DNA from: Trebouxia sp. TZW2008
Taxonomy: Eukaryota > Chlorophyta > Trebouxiophyceae > Trebouxiales > Trebouxiaceae
Assembly (NCBI GenBank): GCA_002118135.1
Contig: BDIU01000164.1
Location: forward strand, 110,195 to 174,194
DNA length: 64,000 nucleotides
Direction: 5' to 3'
Part shown: positions 25,701-37,022 of the stretch, piece after piece
How positions within the stretch are numbered: the stretch's first letter is position 1
How the letters are laid out: every line of letters begins with the position of its first letter
The notes under the pieces: generated by a model
Seen by the model: the letters and a program-made list of their open reading frames with translations, nothing else
Database searches by the model: none
What the model was told of the DNA's origin: nothing
Made by a program: the position numbers and the translations under genes

Positions 25701-25772
25701 TATTACAGGCTCAAGGTCGTGGCTGACATCATGGCTCTGCAGGTTGACCTGCCAAAGCAGTCTGCGCTTTGA
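19710..25772 (+). CDS. ULP1/SENP-type SUMO-specific cysteine protease
   Basis: C48 cysteine protease that matures SUMO and removes it from proteins. Exons 19710-20072, 20194-20340, 20424-20489, 20814-21355, 21759-21954, 22325-22522, 23052-23300, 23772-23854, 24515-24707, 25146-25246, 25583-25772 join in phase to about 775 residues. The first ~480 residues are low-complexity, with a basic RKRKRE motif near residue 27 (possible nuclear signal), a short coiled coil (RQMAELQQKLRE) and an acidic stretch. The C-terminal ~240 residues are the catalytic domain: DIRTLKSRQWLNDEIMNCYM, HFFNTFFINKLY, catalytic His in GCHW (codon 24655), Asp in WYFDSLG, Gln in KQLNG and Cys in GCDCGVFAL (codon 25623). All catalytic residues are present. 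Exons in the low-complexity part are less certain than the catalytic ones. Confidence 0.93.
25515..25545 (+). repeat. Intronic repeat shared with 33019-33047
   Basis: TCATGACGGCCGACGGCATG followed by GACTTTTC lies 40 bp before the last exon of the protease gene. A near copy at 33019 differs mainly at codon-third-like positions; both translate as VMTAxGMDFS. Confidence 0.75.
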
Positions 25773-26151
25773 TTTGTGACAATGTAGAGAGAGATCCCTA
25801 CACACACAACGTCATTAAGTTGGATGACGGCAAAAGTCTTTGCAAATGCCGCCATGTGGTCTTCCTTGAAACAGTACCTGTTGCAGCTTGATTGATGTGC
25901 ATGTCTGAGGTTCGGTGCAAGGGCAAGGTCTGAGTCCTGGGCTGGGTCGCATCAATGTGCTTGGCGTTTCGAGCTTCGACCGCTGGTCACGACGTCCAAG
26001 ACGACACTCCTAGGCTCACGGCCTTATCGGCAACGCTCCTGGACATGTTGCTCATAGACGTCTTCGGAACGAGACATATTTCTGGCGGGCGCTCGATCTC
26101 GGGAAGCAGTCCTGCGGGAGCTGCACGTTCCACTTAAGCTTGTTTGCAGAC
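25773..26151. other. Intergenic stretch after SUMO protease gene
   Basis: Nothing coding recognised. It contains the protease 3' end and the presumed promoter of the small gene at 26152. Confidence 0.4.
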
Positions 26152-26885
26152 ATGGCCGCAACAGTTGCAACTCCAGTTGGCTTGTGGGCCGCCCTGATCA
26201 AGGCAGCAGGTGACACTGTGGGCACAGACTCATCATCGGGTGTTTGGCAACAGTCAGTTGAGCCAAAGGCAGAGAAAGCAAGGTCCAAGTCTTTACAGCG
26301 GTCGCGAGTGATCAATTCAAGCAGCCCTCTGGAGGAACTCAGACGGCAAGAAGAGCTTGGCCTTGACAGGCACACTCCTCCCCGCAGACCACTTTGGGAC
26401 ACGCTAGCCTCGTCACTGTTCATTGCCAGTATCTTCTTGGCACCCTTGGTGAGCTGACAACTCTCTGCACAAGAAAGCTAGATCTGCTCTGTTGGTTTTG
26501 TGTCCAAAGCATTTCCAACATCCGCTCGGTTGAGCAAGCTGCTTCATGAGCTCTTTGCATAGTTGCTTGCATTTGCACTGCAAGGGGTCCTGGTAGACTG
26601 ACAATTCGCATTGGGTCAGCACATAATCAAAGTGGTCATTCCATATAGGCAATCATGATGGGCTCTGAACTGCGCCCTTGTGGTAGTGGCTCAAGCAAAA
26701 GGGATGCAGATGCAGTACAAAACAGCCGTAGCTCAAGCAACAAGGGCACAAATGCAGCAAATAACAGACATGGCTCAAGCGATCGAGGTGCCATTGCAGT
26801 CAAGAAGAGCCCTAAGACAAACAAAAAGACCAAGAAGTCGGATGGCGCCGCAAGCAAATCTCGTCAGAACCGCTTTGCATGTTAG
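26152..26885 (+). CDS. Hypothetical single-pass membrane protein
   Basis: Not recognised. ATG at 26152 opens a frame to 26448, where CCCTTG is followed by GTGAGC; a TAG acceptor at 26646-26648 leads in phase to a second frame ending in TAG at 26883-26885. The joined product is about 177 residues. The splice brings LFIASIFLAPL next to AIMMGSELR, extending one hydrophobic helix (around residues 86-103). The N-terminal part is Ser/Arg-rich; the tail is Ser/Asn/Lys-rich and very basic (KKSPKTNKKTKK). Without the splice the first frame ends two codons later. The gene could instead be two unrelated small frames, so confidence is modest. Confidence 0.4.
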
Positions 26886-28170
26886 CATGCATTTGCAGTG
26901 CTCACTTGACCGTGATGTGGCATCAGCATCACCATGCAGCATGCAATGTGCTGGCTCCAAAAGTGTGTTCAACAACGAAACGCACAGCGCTGAATCAGAA
27001 TCATATTTGCAAGAGCAATGAATGTCAGGCCTTTGCACTTGATGCATGCTTTTTGCAAACCTAGAAGGGAGCAGGTGTTGCGTTGCAGCATGTTCAAGTA
27101 TGACTGGGCTGTGAGCATGCCTGCGCATTGTTGATGGCTAAGTACCTGGAAGCCCATGAGCTTGCCCTTTGTGGTTGATGCTGCCTGCAGCGTACACTGG
27201 TTGAGAAGCCTTTTGTTATGTACAGATTAACAATACGGAGAAATACATGCTTGACGCGTCATCTGTCTTAGGCAATACCAAAGTTAGCCATTGCTTGGTG
27301 TGTTCAAGAAAAATTCCTCATGTACAGACAGATTTATTTGTATGTGTTTGAATTGTGCAGCCTACTGACATTATGATGGTCAGACTGTAATGACCTTGCC
27401 TTTGAAGATATAAAGCAGTCCAGGTGGCGGCATCAAGAAGTTCACCCTTTCATCGTGCATTTATAACCGTTACTGTTGAGCATGTTGTAGCCATGGACTG
27501 TGATTGAACTGAGTCTGAGGCTTACGTCTGAGCGCGCTCTCCAAGCAAGCACAAGCACAGGATTGCACATCAATGTAAAGTGCTGACACCTGGCAGCCTT
27601 TGCTGCATTGAAGGCTCACAGGGGAAGCACGCAAGTCAACTCATCAACATCATGTTGCCAGTCGGCGAACGTGCAAGCTGCCAATATGTGTGTAGGGACA
27701 CATACATGAGGGTGAAGCAAAGGAGTCATGCACATACCTGCTTTTGCAGAGGTCTGCACACCCTACACATACATTGTGAGGCGAAATGAATTGACTTGGC
27801 CTGTGTCGGAACAATTAGCACCCAGTCTAATCTGGCACACACTTTACGAGCTGCAATTGACTGCAACAGAACATCATGATGATGGTGTGAGGTGATCTAG
27901 AAGTTGCAGTGACTAAGATGTGACTAAGAAGTCAAACCTGCAGTCAATCCTGACCACGATAGCTCCTGCAACAGCACAATTGCATGTTCGTTGACCAGCG
28001 CGCACCAGATACGAGCCCTGAATTCGTCTGCACAGTTCTTTGCACTGTCAAGAGCACCACTGCGGCACGGCATGCAGAGCACATCATTGGCACCAGACCA
28101 GTGCCTGATCTAGCGCGTCCGACCTTCAAGCCAAACTCTCGAAGCACCACGACGTTTGTCGTTTGCGAGC
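26886..28170. other. Intergenic stretch before ORP gene
   Basis: About 1.3 kb with no exon I can support on either strand, no tRNA and no repeat array. Presumed promoter of the lipid-transfer gene near its right end. Confidence 0.45.
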
Positions 28171-31100
28171 ATGGGCCTGGGTGTTGACGAAGGTGCAGCA
28201 AAAAGCAGCGGCGAGGCAGACGATGCCGCCACCAGCACACAACACAGCGATGCGGGCAGCATCCAAGCTGAGAGCTCACAGAGCAGCTCCGGCAGCCGTG
28301 ACAAGGACTGGATCAGGCAAGTTTCCGTGCTTGTTATACATCTTGAAGCGCAAGCACGTGCCATCATTGTATTGTCTAGCGCAGGCACCGTATGCATGCT
28401 CATGTTAAGGTCTGCACTCTGATGTATTGCTGAGCTGCCCAAGGTGCTTGACAATGGGCAAGATGTATTGCAGTGGTCTGTGCTTGCAGCAGCTCAAAAA
28501 GTGCAGCAGCGTCATTGCCAAACATGTCAAACATGACGAGCGCCTTCTCCCATTTATGCTGACAGCCACTGCAAAACTGAATGCAAACGTTGCAGTCTGC
28601 ACTTATCCCAAAATTGAACAGTATGCACAAGCAGATACCCCTCACATGATAAAGCTAATCATCAATGCTGCAACCAGCATTTGCCCCATGCATTCCAGGC
28701 TCTGCAGTGTCCATTCAATTTAGCAGTTGTCAATAAAAAAATGTGTCCCCAACCAAATTGACAAGCATACAGCCCTTCACGTTCAAGACCCATTGCCTGT
28801 GCATTATCTCTCGTGACTGACAGCACAGCTCAGATGCATCTTCAGCTGCTAACAGCTTCATATCCACTTGACAGATCTGCTGAGGCATTTTGGTTGCCAT
28901 TCACGTCATGTGACATCATCAAACCCATTGACATCTGCCAAGACTGACGCCTGTCTCTTCTCTTGCACAGAGAGATGGACTCACCTCCTAAAAGGAGGGA
29001 AGCCCTACCCACCCCCAAGCAGAAGGATGACAACAGCAGCATATGGTCCATCATGTGGTCCATTTTGAAGGAATCCTTAGGCAAAGACCTGACCCATATC
29101 ACCTTGCCGTTCTTCTTCAATGAGCCACTGTCTGTCCTCCAGAAGACCATGGAAGACCTTGAATATGCCAACTTGCTCAACAAGGTCAGAGTCTCAAGTT
29201 ATGCCCAGACCTTGACGCTAGACATGGATGTTCATGACGTCACTGTGCTCATCAAGGGATAAAACATGCGTTTTGACATCACTGTGCTCAAGGGACAGTG
29301 AAGCACATACAGCAGCATCAATGCACTCCAATGCACTCAGTCACAGCAGCTTTCAAGCCCGGTTCCCTGCGTGCCTCTAAAACGGTGTGACCCTGTTGAC
29401 CAGAAGTGAGTGTGGTGCAACGTCCTTCCCACAGGGGCTTTCTACAAGCCATGCATGCATCCATGTCAGGCAATGCTGCACGTCACAGACATAATTGCAG
29501 GCAGCAATGTGCCCAGCATGAGCACTCTTTTATCTGCAACGTCATCACCCGAATGACCTCAAAAGTGAAGATAGACTCACATAAGTACAGACACATGTTT
29601 TGCAAGCAAGGCCCACACCTTTGGACGTGCAGCAGCAGAGTGCAACCAAAGTGTCTATTGTACAGGCAGCAAGCAAGCCCCCACAGACAATGCATGCTGT
29701 ACCTGGCAGCCTTTGCAGTGTTACCCTACTCAGGCACCGATAAACAATTTTTGAAGCCAATCAAACCCCTGCTTGCAAAATAGGCAGGAAATGATGGAAA
29801 AGCATCAGCACAGTGTCATACAGCTTTTGTATGTTGCAGGCAGCAAGCAAACCCCCACAGAGCATTGAGCGCATGCTGTATGTCGCGGCCTTTGCAGTGT
29901 CATCCTACTCAGGCACCAACAACCGCTACCTGAAGCCGTTCAATCCTCTGCTTGGAGAGACCTTTGAGTTTGAGTATCCAGAGCAGAATTGGAGAGGCAT
30001 TGCTGAAAAGGTGCTGCTTGCCAGACTGTTATCCTGTTTGCTTGTTCCTGGGCTCCACTACTTCAAGCTGATGTGACATATGCTGTGGCCCATGCAGCCT
30101 ACTGCATACACACTAGCAGGCCCTGGGACACAGTCTCTTGCCCAAGATGACAGAGTGCAATGCTGCTGTAACAAAGCTACACGCCAACTTTCATGAAAAT
30201 GTTAATCTTTCAAAGCTATTCCTGAGATCGCAATTGACCAAGTGATCACTGACAAGCTTGCCTACTGCTGTCAGCAATCACAAGACAGCATGCATGCTTT
30301 CCTGTCACCATGCACTGACTACCATACCTGCTGACACACAGGTGAAGCATCATCCAACATCTTTGCAATCCATAGCAAGGGTGACAGCTGGAGCTTTGCA
30401 GCAGATAGACTTTGCACTGAACACCTTAAGTGCTGACACACAGGCGGTGCACCACTCCACCATCGTTGCAATGCATGGTGAAGGCGAGAGCTGGAGCTCT
30501 GCAGCAGATGTAGATGTGCTGATCATTAGACCTGCTGCTAAGCAGGTGGTGCACCACATCATCTTCACAATATGCACAGCAAAAGCGCACATGCGATGTG
30601 TTATGTGCTGACTCGTACACCTGCTGATACACAGGTGGTGCATCATCCAACGATCATTGCAATGCATGGTGAAGGCGAGAGCTGGAGCTTTGCAGCAGAT
30701 GCAGATGTGCGAGCCAAGTTCTGGGGTCGATCTGTTGAGCTGGCTCCTGTTGGGCTCATCAGACTCAAGTTTGACGATGGAGATGAGTACAATTGGGCAA
30801 AGGTGAGCAAAACAAACGATTGAGTCAGATTTATGATTGTTTGTGTGAAATTGCAGATTGCAGGCCAACTTTAATGGTGGGAGTTGATATAAACTTTATA
30901 TTATAAAAGTATGCAGCTTGCTGCTCACGCATGCAACGTAGGGCTCACGCAGCATTGCTTAATGTCAACTCAGGGACTTAATGCCAGCAGCGTCCTGCAT
31001 ACATTGGCATGGACACTCTCAGCTGTATCTCAGTTCTGGTCGGATCGTAAGTGCATTTGCAGGTGACTTTCAAGTGCAAGTTAAGGACAAGAGCAAGTTG

Positions 31101-33362
31101 TGGACAAGTGCAAGTTATGGACACTCTCAGCTGCTTCGTTACCAGCATCAAGTTGTGATTGTTTCTACAGGTCACATCGCAGCTACACATCATGGGCAAG
31201 CCGCACATTGAACATGCTGGCATCATGAAGATCATCAACTTGCAGTCTAGTCTAGTGGCCAAGATCAAGTTTGAGGCTTCAAGCAGACTCTCCTGGAGCG
31301 AAACACACCAGGTACTTGTTCAAATGTCCTGTGCAGAAGGGGAAACATGGCCTTCCAATGCTATCATGATGCATCATAACCCATTTCCTACCTGCCATCG
31401 TGTGCACCTATGACTTGATGCATGTATGATTGTCATATCAGCATGGTGTGGCACACATTGCATAAGCATTGCACTTGTGATCAGGCTGTCAGGACAGCTT
31501 ATAGCAAAGCTGCAGCATCTGCAACATGACAGTGACATGTGCACAGCAAAGTGGCTGCTGACAGCTATGCTGCTGCTTGTCCCAAGATCACATGCCCTTG
31601 GTTGCACTTGCAGGTCGACAGTGAATTGCACAGGGGCACAGAAAAGCTGGCAATGAGTTTGCCTGGCATTGATTTTGTTGTCTATCTCAATCCTGTGTAA
31701 TTTTGTTTGTAGGTCACTGGAGAGTTTCACAGGGGTACAGAAAAGCTGCCCTGCACGCTGACTGGCACTTGGGACAAGGAGCTCAGTGTGGCTATGCCCA
31801 ATGGCACCAAGCGTAAGATCTGGCAGACCTACCCTATGCCTGAGGCTGAAAGCAGGCAAGTCTCTTTTCCCTCATGGCATGATTGCAGGTTTGATGGCAT
31901 GATATTGTTTCTGGGCTTGGCCTGCTCTGCTCTGGAATCGTTGAGGTTTGGAAGGCAAGAGCAGTCTGGCAAGATGCGAGGCGCACATATGTATTCATGC
32001 ATCTGTTGCCATGCTGCATGCTTTATGACATACAGTGTTAAAGCAAGCATTTGAAGCCTCATCGGGGCATTACTCAACGTCAGTCAGTCTATAGTGACAG
32101 CTACAGGTTGCTGGGGAGATCATTGCTTGAGCTGCACGACTGTGCATCTTTTCCATCTCTCATCCTCCTTCTGACTATTTGCTGGCCATTGCATTCTGCA
32201 GGTACAACATGACCAAGTTTGCAATTTATCTGAATGAGCTGACGCCAGGCTTGAAAGACAAGGTCGCGCCAACAGACTCTCGCCTACGACCTGACCAGCA
32301 TGCCTTGGAAGAAGGCGTATATGATCAGGTACAATATCATCTCTTCATAGTAACTGCATTGGTTACTGAGAAGATTGTCCTTCACCAAATTGTACTTGCT
32401 CTGAGATTACCACTGTAGTCAGATTGCAGGGAATGGTTCCGATTTGCCTTGCCCTTGTATCAAGCATGTCCTGTTACCCAAGTGTCTCTACACAAGAAAT
32501 TACTGTATACTTTGTTGTTTGTTTGCCAGCTGACTACTTTTTGGATATTGCCCTTGCTGAGCTCTGTGATGTCAGTTTGTCACGGGTTTGCAACATATGG
32601 TCTATTTGCGAGATGCAGTGTGCACACTGTTTCCAGCATGTTATGCCCATTGATTTTCATGCTGACATCTTGCCGCACACACGGCCAATTCATCGCATTG
32701 CATACAGAACCGTTGACTGCCTCACATGTTGCCAACACAGTGCTGTCATGTCATAATATTTGCAACAGCAGTCAATGGCGATGTGCAACACTCTGCTGTC
32801 ATGTCATATTGTTTGCAAAGGCAGTCATCATTGAGGTTTGCAGAGCATACACCTCTGCTGACTAATTGACATGGATGCACCACATGTGTGCATGCTCTGT
32901 GGCAGCAATGCACAGGTCAGCAGTCATGCAGCACTAGCAATCTGCAGCATGCCTTTGAATGTTCAAAGTGTACACATGCCTGGCTTCCTGGGCTGCCTCT
33001 ACAAACAGAGGCTTTTGTTATGACGGCTAACGGTATGGACTTTTCTTTTCTGCCTGGGGGTCCATTATGGTTATTTATCCTGTTCTCTTTGCCTTCTGTG
33101 TGCATGTGTGGCGATTGGCTTCAGATGTAAACGCTATTTTGTTCAGGCAAAAGCAGAGAAGAAGAGACTGGAGGTAAAGCAAAGGGCTGTCAGGAAGGCA
33201 GCAGAAGAGCAGAAGGACCCGCTTGACCCTAGATGGTTTAAGAAGGTACCTAACGGTAAAGCTGGAGAGTCAGCAATGTACGAGTACACAGGCGGTTACT
33301 GGGACGCCCGCAAAAATGGCAATTGGAAGGGTTGTCGCGACATTTTTGGTCGCATGTCATAG
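28171..33362 (+). CDS. Oxysterol-binding protein-related protein (ORP), short type
   Basis: Lipid transfer/sensor proteins of this family move sterols or phosphatidylserine against PI4P at membrane contact sites. Exons 28171-28316, 28971-29184, 29840-30010, 30635-30802, 31171-31311, 31713-31855, 32202-32328, 33147-33362 join in phase to 441 residues. Seen: [57 protein letters not shown], the signature with paired His (KVVHHPTI; family EQVSHHPP), and [28 protein letters not shown] and [11 protein letters not shown]. No PH domain or FFAT motif is visible, as in short plant ORPs. Two introns use GC donors (28317, 31856). Three introns contain partial copies of the following exon. Confidence 0.95.
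29667..29783 (+). repeat. Frameshifted copy of ORP exon 29840-30010
   Basis: Begins after a CAG acceptor with GCAGCAAGCAAGCCCCCACA as in the real exon, loses 5 nt, then resumes similarity ([23 protein letters not shown]) and ends in TAG. The real junction is 173 bp downstream. Confidence 0.9.
30343..30580 (+). repeat. Three partial copies of ORP exon 30635-30802
   Basis: Copies after ACACAG or AGCAG acceptors at 30343, 30444 and 30546 repeat the [20 protein letters not shown] segment with increasing then truncated similarity; the functional exon begins at 30635. Steps are about 101, 102 and 89 bp. Confidence 0.88.
31614..31660 (+). repeat. Partial copy of ORP exon 31713-31855
   Basis: After TGCAG, the sequence repeats GAATTGCACAGGGGCACAG and AAAAGCTG of the next exon start, 99 bp upstream of it, then diverges. 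Confidence 0.85.
33019..33047 (+). repeat. Intronic repeat shared with 25515-25545
   Basis: TTATGACGGCTAACGGTATG then GACTTTTC, in the last ORP intron 100 bp before the final exon, same orientation as the copy in the SUMO protease gene's last intron. Confidence 0.75.
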
Positions 33363-34282
33363 TATGCAAGATTACAGTTTTTCCCCGTATGCTGCAGACG
33401 AAGTGTCACTGATTGCAACAAGCCTCCAGGCCGTACTCCTTCACTGCAGTCTTTGGTCAACACCTTCACCATGCGCTCACCTCATGAGCTGCACTGATTG
33501 TACTTGATAACCCAGGCAGTTGCTGCATGTTACTAGATTTCTGGCTAGAAGCAGTGGCTTAGATGGCAGGTTGGCAGGATGCGTGTAAATCATAGCTAGG
33601 TGGGTTGTCCCATGTATTGAAATCTTTGGTATATTTTGAGTGGCAGTTTGCTGTGTCAAGCAAGGGTCGAACGCAGACAAATCCCAAGCTGGTGGGTGTA
33701 TTTGTGTTTGACAGGCAGTCATTTCCAAAGCGGTCGTGTTTAGGGTCTTTGCTTGAGCAGCTGAGCTTTGCACCCTCTTGAGTCATTGCACATGACTACT
33801 GCTCTGGTCAGCGGCGTCTTGTACATTCTTTCATGTCCATCAGCTTGCAAGGCCTCAAGCTTGAGCAGCATGGCAGCAGCTGGATGTTTTGTGAAGCTCG
33901 ATTTTTGTTTCTGATGCCTTTGTGTGTTTGACCGCAATCGCACTCATTCTTGAGGAAATTGGGCTAGCATACGAGGCTTGCTTTGTAAGCTGTAAAGCTA
34001 CTCCAGGACGGCTTCGAGCGCAGGCTCAGCTGACAACGTGTTGTTACATGAGGGTCAGCCAACCAAGCTCAAAATTTTGCAGGTTGGGCGCCCCACTTTG
34101 CACTGGTGCTCCAGGGTCAGAAAGAAACACCACCGGAAATTGCCGGAAAGCTCATGTCAGTGCACCTACATCGGAGCGCATGCCTGCCTGTATTGGACAA
34201 TGTCTAAGCTGCCCTCACTGACGATGCAAGCAGTGCGTGCTGTCTGCATGTCACAAGCGACGGTCGCGGTGTGATCAACGGC
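33363..34282. other. Intergenic stretch, ORP to SDR
   Basis: TGTAA at about 33586 is a candidate poly(A) signal for the ORP gene. I see no exon; the right end should be the promoter of the dehydrogenase. Confidence 0.45.
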
Positions 34283-36495
34283 ATGTCAGAGCGCCTTGCT
34301 GGCCGAGTGGCCGTCGTGACCGGCGGAGCTGCAGGCATCGGTGCAGCAATTTGCCACAAACTTGCACAAGAAGGCGCTAAAGTCGTTGTTGCAGACATAG
34401 ATGGCCCAGCTGCTGAAAGAGTCGCACAAGACTTGCCACGAGGCAAGCAGCACCGGTGGCATCGCTCGTATCAGGTGAACAGCGCTTGCTCGCATCGGCT
34501 CTCACTTCAGCAGACAAAACGTTGCCACTTGCCATTGTAGGTCGACATGGCAAACGAGAGCGAGATCGAGACTTTGGTGACCACGACTGTAAAGTGGGGT
34601 GGCCATCTGGACGTGTGGGTCAACAATGCTGCCGTGTTTCAGTTTGGTTCAGCAACTGAAGCAAGCAGTGCAGGTCACACATTTTGAGCTCCCTATGCAA
34701 TGTATAGAAAGTCAATACTGTGCTGACAGTTGTTGGGACCTATGTTTGCCAACTAAATGAAAGCTGCATGTTTCATACTTAGCTGACTTGAAAGAATGCT
34801 TGAAACGAGCATGCCATGCGCAGTTCAGATGTGGCCAGATACCATGCCTTGCGCTGTGCCTTCAAACGACTTGCCCCTTTGATGCAGGTCCTTGTTGATG
34901 CAGACTGGGACAAGGCGCTCGGGATCAATGTCAAAGGCTACGCCGCAGGCATCAAACATGCTTCCCGTGCCATGCTGAACTACAGGCAACAAGTTCATAG
35001 CTCAGAGAGCAGCAGCAGGGATCCAAAAGCTGACAGCACTCCAGGCCAGGCCATAGTCAATGTGTCATCCATCAGTGCCTTTATAGCCCAGCCAGATTTT
35101 CTGCCCTACAGCGCAACAAAGGGAGCCATCAATCAAATCACAAAATGCTGTGCCTTGGACCTTGGCCAGTACAATATACGGTAAAACGCATATGGCTGGT
35201 TGCAAGCCATCATACATGATGTTGCATGTAGTCAACACATTGCTGCTGTTGCAAAGAACATCATGGCTGCATGATTTTGATTTCTGCATTAATGGCTGCC
35301 CATGCTGCTTGGTGCCAATGCTACATGAGTTTCTTTACCTGCCAAGTTGCGCTTGTACTGCCCAGAGTTTGCCCCAGAGAGAGAGATACACTTTTACATG
35401 CATCAGTCAGACAACAATCCTGACCGCACGTGCCATAAATTGGCAATGAAAGTATGTCCATGACATCAATCCATGATCAGCAATGCAACAAGTCAAGCCA
35501 TTTGTCTGGTCTGCTTGCTATGACTGCATGCCACCTTGATGCAGCATGTGGTGTCTGACGATGTCATTTGCTGTCAGCCTGGCATCAACAGCTTTCCCAT
35601 TCTGGACATCAGTTTACAAATACAGAGTCATACCTCTGTGAGACAGTTACTGCTGCTTTTGGAAGTGGTCTTCAGATAAATGGTTCAGGTTTGCACAGGA
35701 CCAGACTTGGAGAGAGTTGGTTGCCCGAGTGCGTACCTAGCTGGGCCTATTGAGCCTGGCTAGCATGCGAGTTAATGCATAAAAGAATGAATCAAGGTAA
35801 ATGTGATGCAGTGTGAATGCTGTATGCCCTGGACCCGTCCTGACAGATGCTACCAAAAAGCATGCAGCACTCCAAGGCATCTCAATTGAAGCAGCTGTGG
35901 AGAAGATGACAGGGCACATGATCATACCAAGGTACTGTGAGTCACCATATAGTCAATTGCAGTGATTGATACCTTCAACAGACTTCTGTGTTGAGGACTG
36001 CGTGTTGGTAATGATGTATTGCATATTGCACTGCATTTCAGTGGTTCATACTCTTGAACGCTATGTGTGTTGTGATAATTGTTGAATATGGTGATACGCT
36101 GCCAAGATATGTTCTGAGAAGGTGTCAACATTGGTAGGGCCCATCACATCTTGACAATTTACCTGAAGAACAGTCAAATTGGGACCAGACTTAACAACAA
36201 AGTATTGCGCTAAACGCAAATATGACTATCAGGACCGCTGCTCCAGCTCAAAGCTCTCTGCTCAGCAAGCACACTAACACACTTTTCATGATTGCATATA
36301 TACGCAGTCATCATTGCCCACTACTAAGCAATGCCATGCTTGTCAACATACAGCAGCTGAGGTCAAAATGGCTTTGCTTGCAGAATGGGGCGTGCAGAGG
36401 AGGTGGCAGCTGCTGTTGCATTCTTGGTCTCTGATGATGCAAGTTTCATCACTGGAACGACGCTGAATGTTGACGGTGGCTACCTGGCTGTGTAG
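34283..36495 (+). CDS. Classical short-chain dehydrogenase/reductase (SDR)
   Basis: NAD(P)-dependent oxidoreductase; substrate unknown. Exons 34283-34474, 34541-34660, 34888-35180, 35812-35931, 36384-36495 join in phase to 278 residues, typical for classical SDRs. Seen: cofactor motif TGGAAGIG near residue 14, acidic ADID after beta-2 (favours NAD), NNAA, catalytic Ser in NVSSIS, YSATK (Tyr and Lys), CPGPVLTD, and the C-terminal DGGYLAV. The second intron has a GC donor (GCAAGC at 34661). The stretch HRWHRSYQ at the end of exon 1 is unlike the usual GGIA-type sequence that would be read in the next frame, so a small splice or frame error there is possible. MITE copy 1 begins 36 bp after the stop. 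Confidence 0.93.
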
Positions 36496-36531
36496 TGCAA
36501 TCAGGGCATGGCCTGCTGCAGGCTAACTGCA

Positions 36532-36710
36532 TACGGTGACTTCTCGTGTCAAGGACACTCGATGTAAGGATTTGCTTGATATATGGACAATGCTATCGGG
36601 AACCGATCACTGTGTTTTTGACTGCAACGGCAGCTCCCAGTGAGAACAATTCAGAGCAAGGATAGTTTACCTGGTACCCAAAGCAGTCGTTGCAAAGAGA
36701 AGTCACTGTA
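36532..36710 (+). mobile_element. MITE copy 1 (TA-flanked, mariner/pogo-like)
   Basis: Left end TACGGTGACTTCTCGTGTC, right end reverse complement TACAGTGACTTCTCTTTGC; 179 bp. Internal GTAAGGA-type blocks (AAGGACACTCGATG) and GGGAACCGATCACTG match the other copies. It lies between the SDR stop and the convergent ARL16-like gene. Confidence 0.8.
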
Positions 36711-37022
36711 ACTGCAGTGACGATACTCTGTGCAAGTTATGTGGCATATGCATCAGCTTAGGAGTGAGTGATGTCGCAGATACTCTCGTGCCCAAATGAC
36801 CTTGAGTTTTGCCACTGCATGGCCAACCGTGTTGTGTACCACATGTTCAAGCACAGCAAAACGGATGCTGCTGCACGTGCAGCACCTTGAATGGAAACCT
36901 GTTGCAGACGCTGGGCAGCAACTTGACACGATTTGACGCAAGTCATGTTAGCATCACAAGAGACACAGCGCTTTGAAAATGGCTTCAATCTGGATGCTTG
37001 GCAGCGATCTGATTGCCTGCTG
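36711..37022. other. Convergent intergenic stretch
   Basis: Nothing recognised between the MITE and the ARL16-like stop. Confidence 0.4.

Noticed and set aside
34440..34474. Pseudogene call for the SDR because of an odd exon 1 end
   Set aside because: All exon phases fit, catalytic motifs are intact and the total is in frame; the odd octapeptide is more simply divergence or a small splice misplacement.
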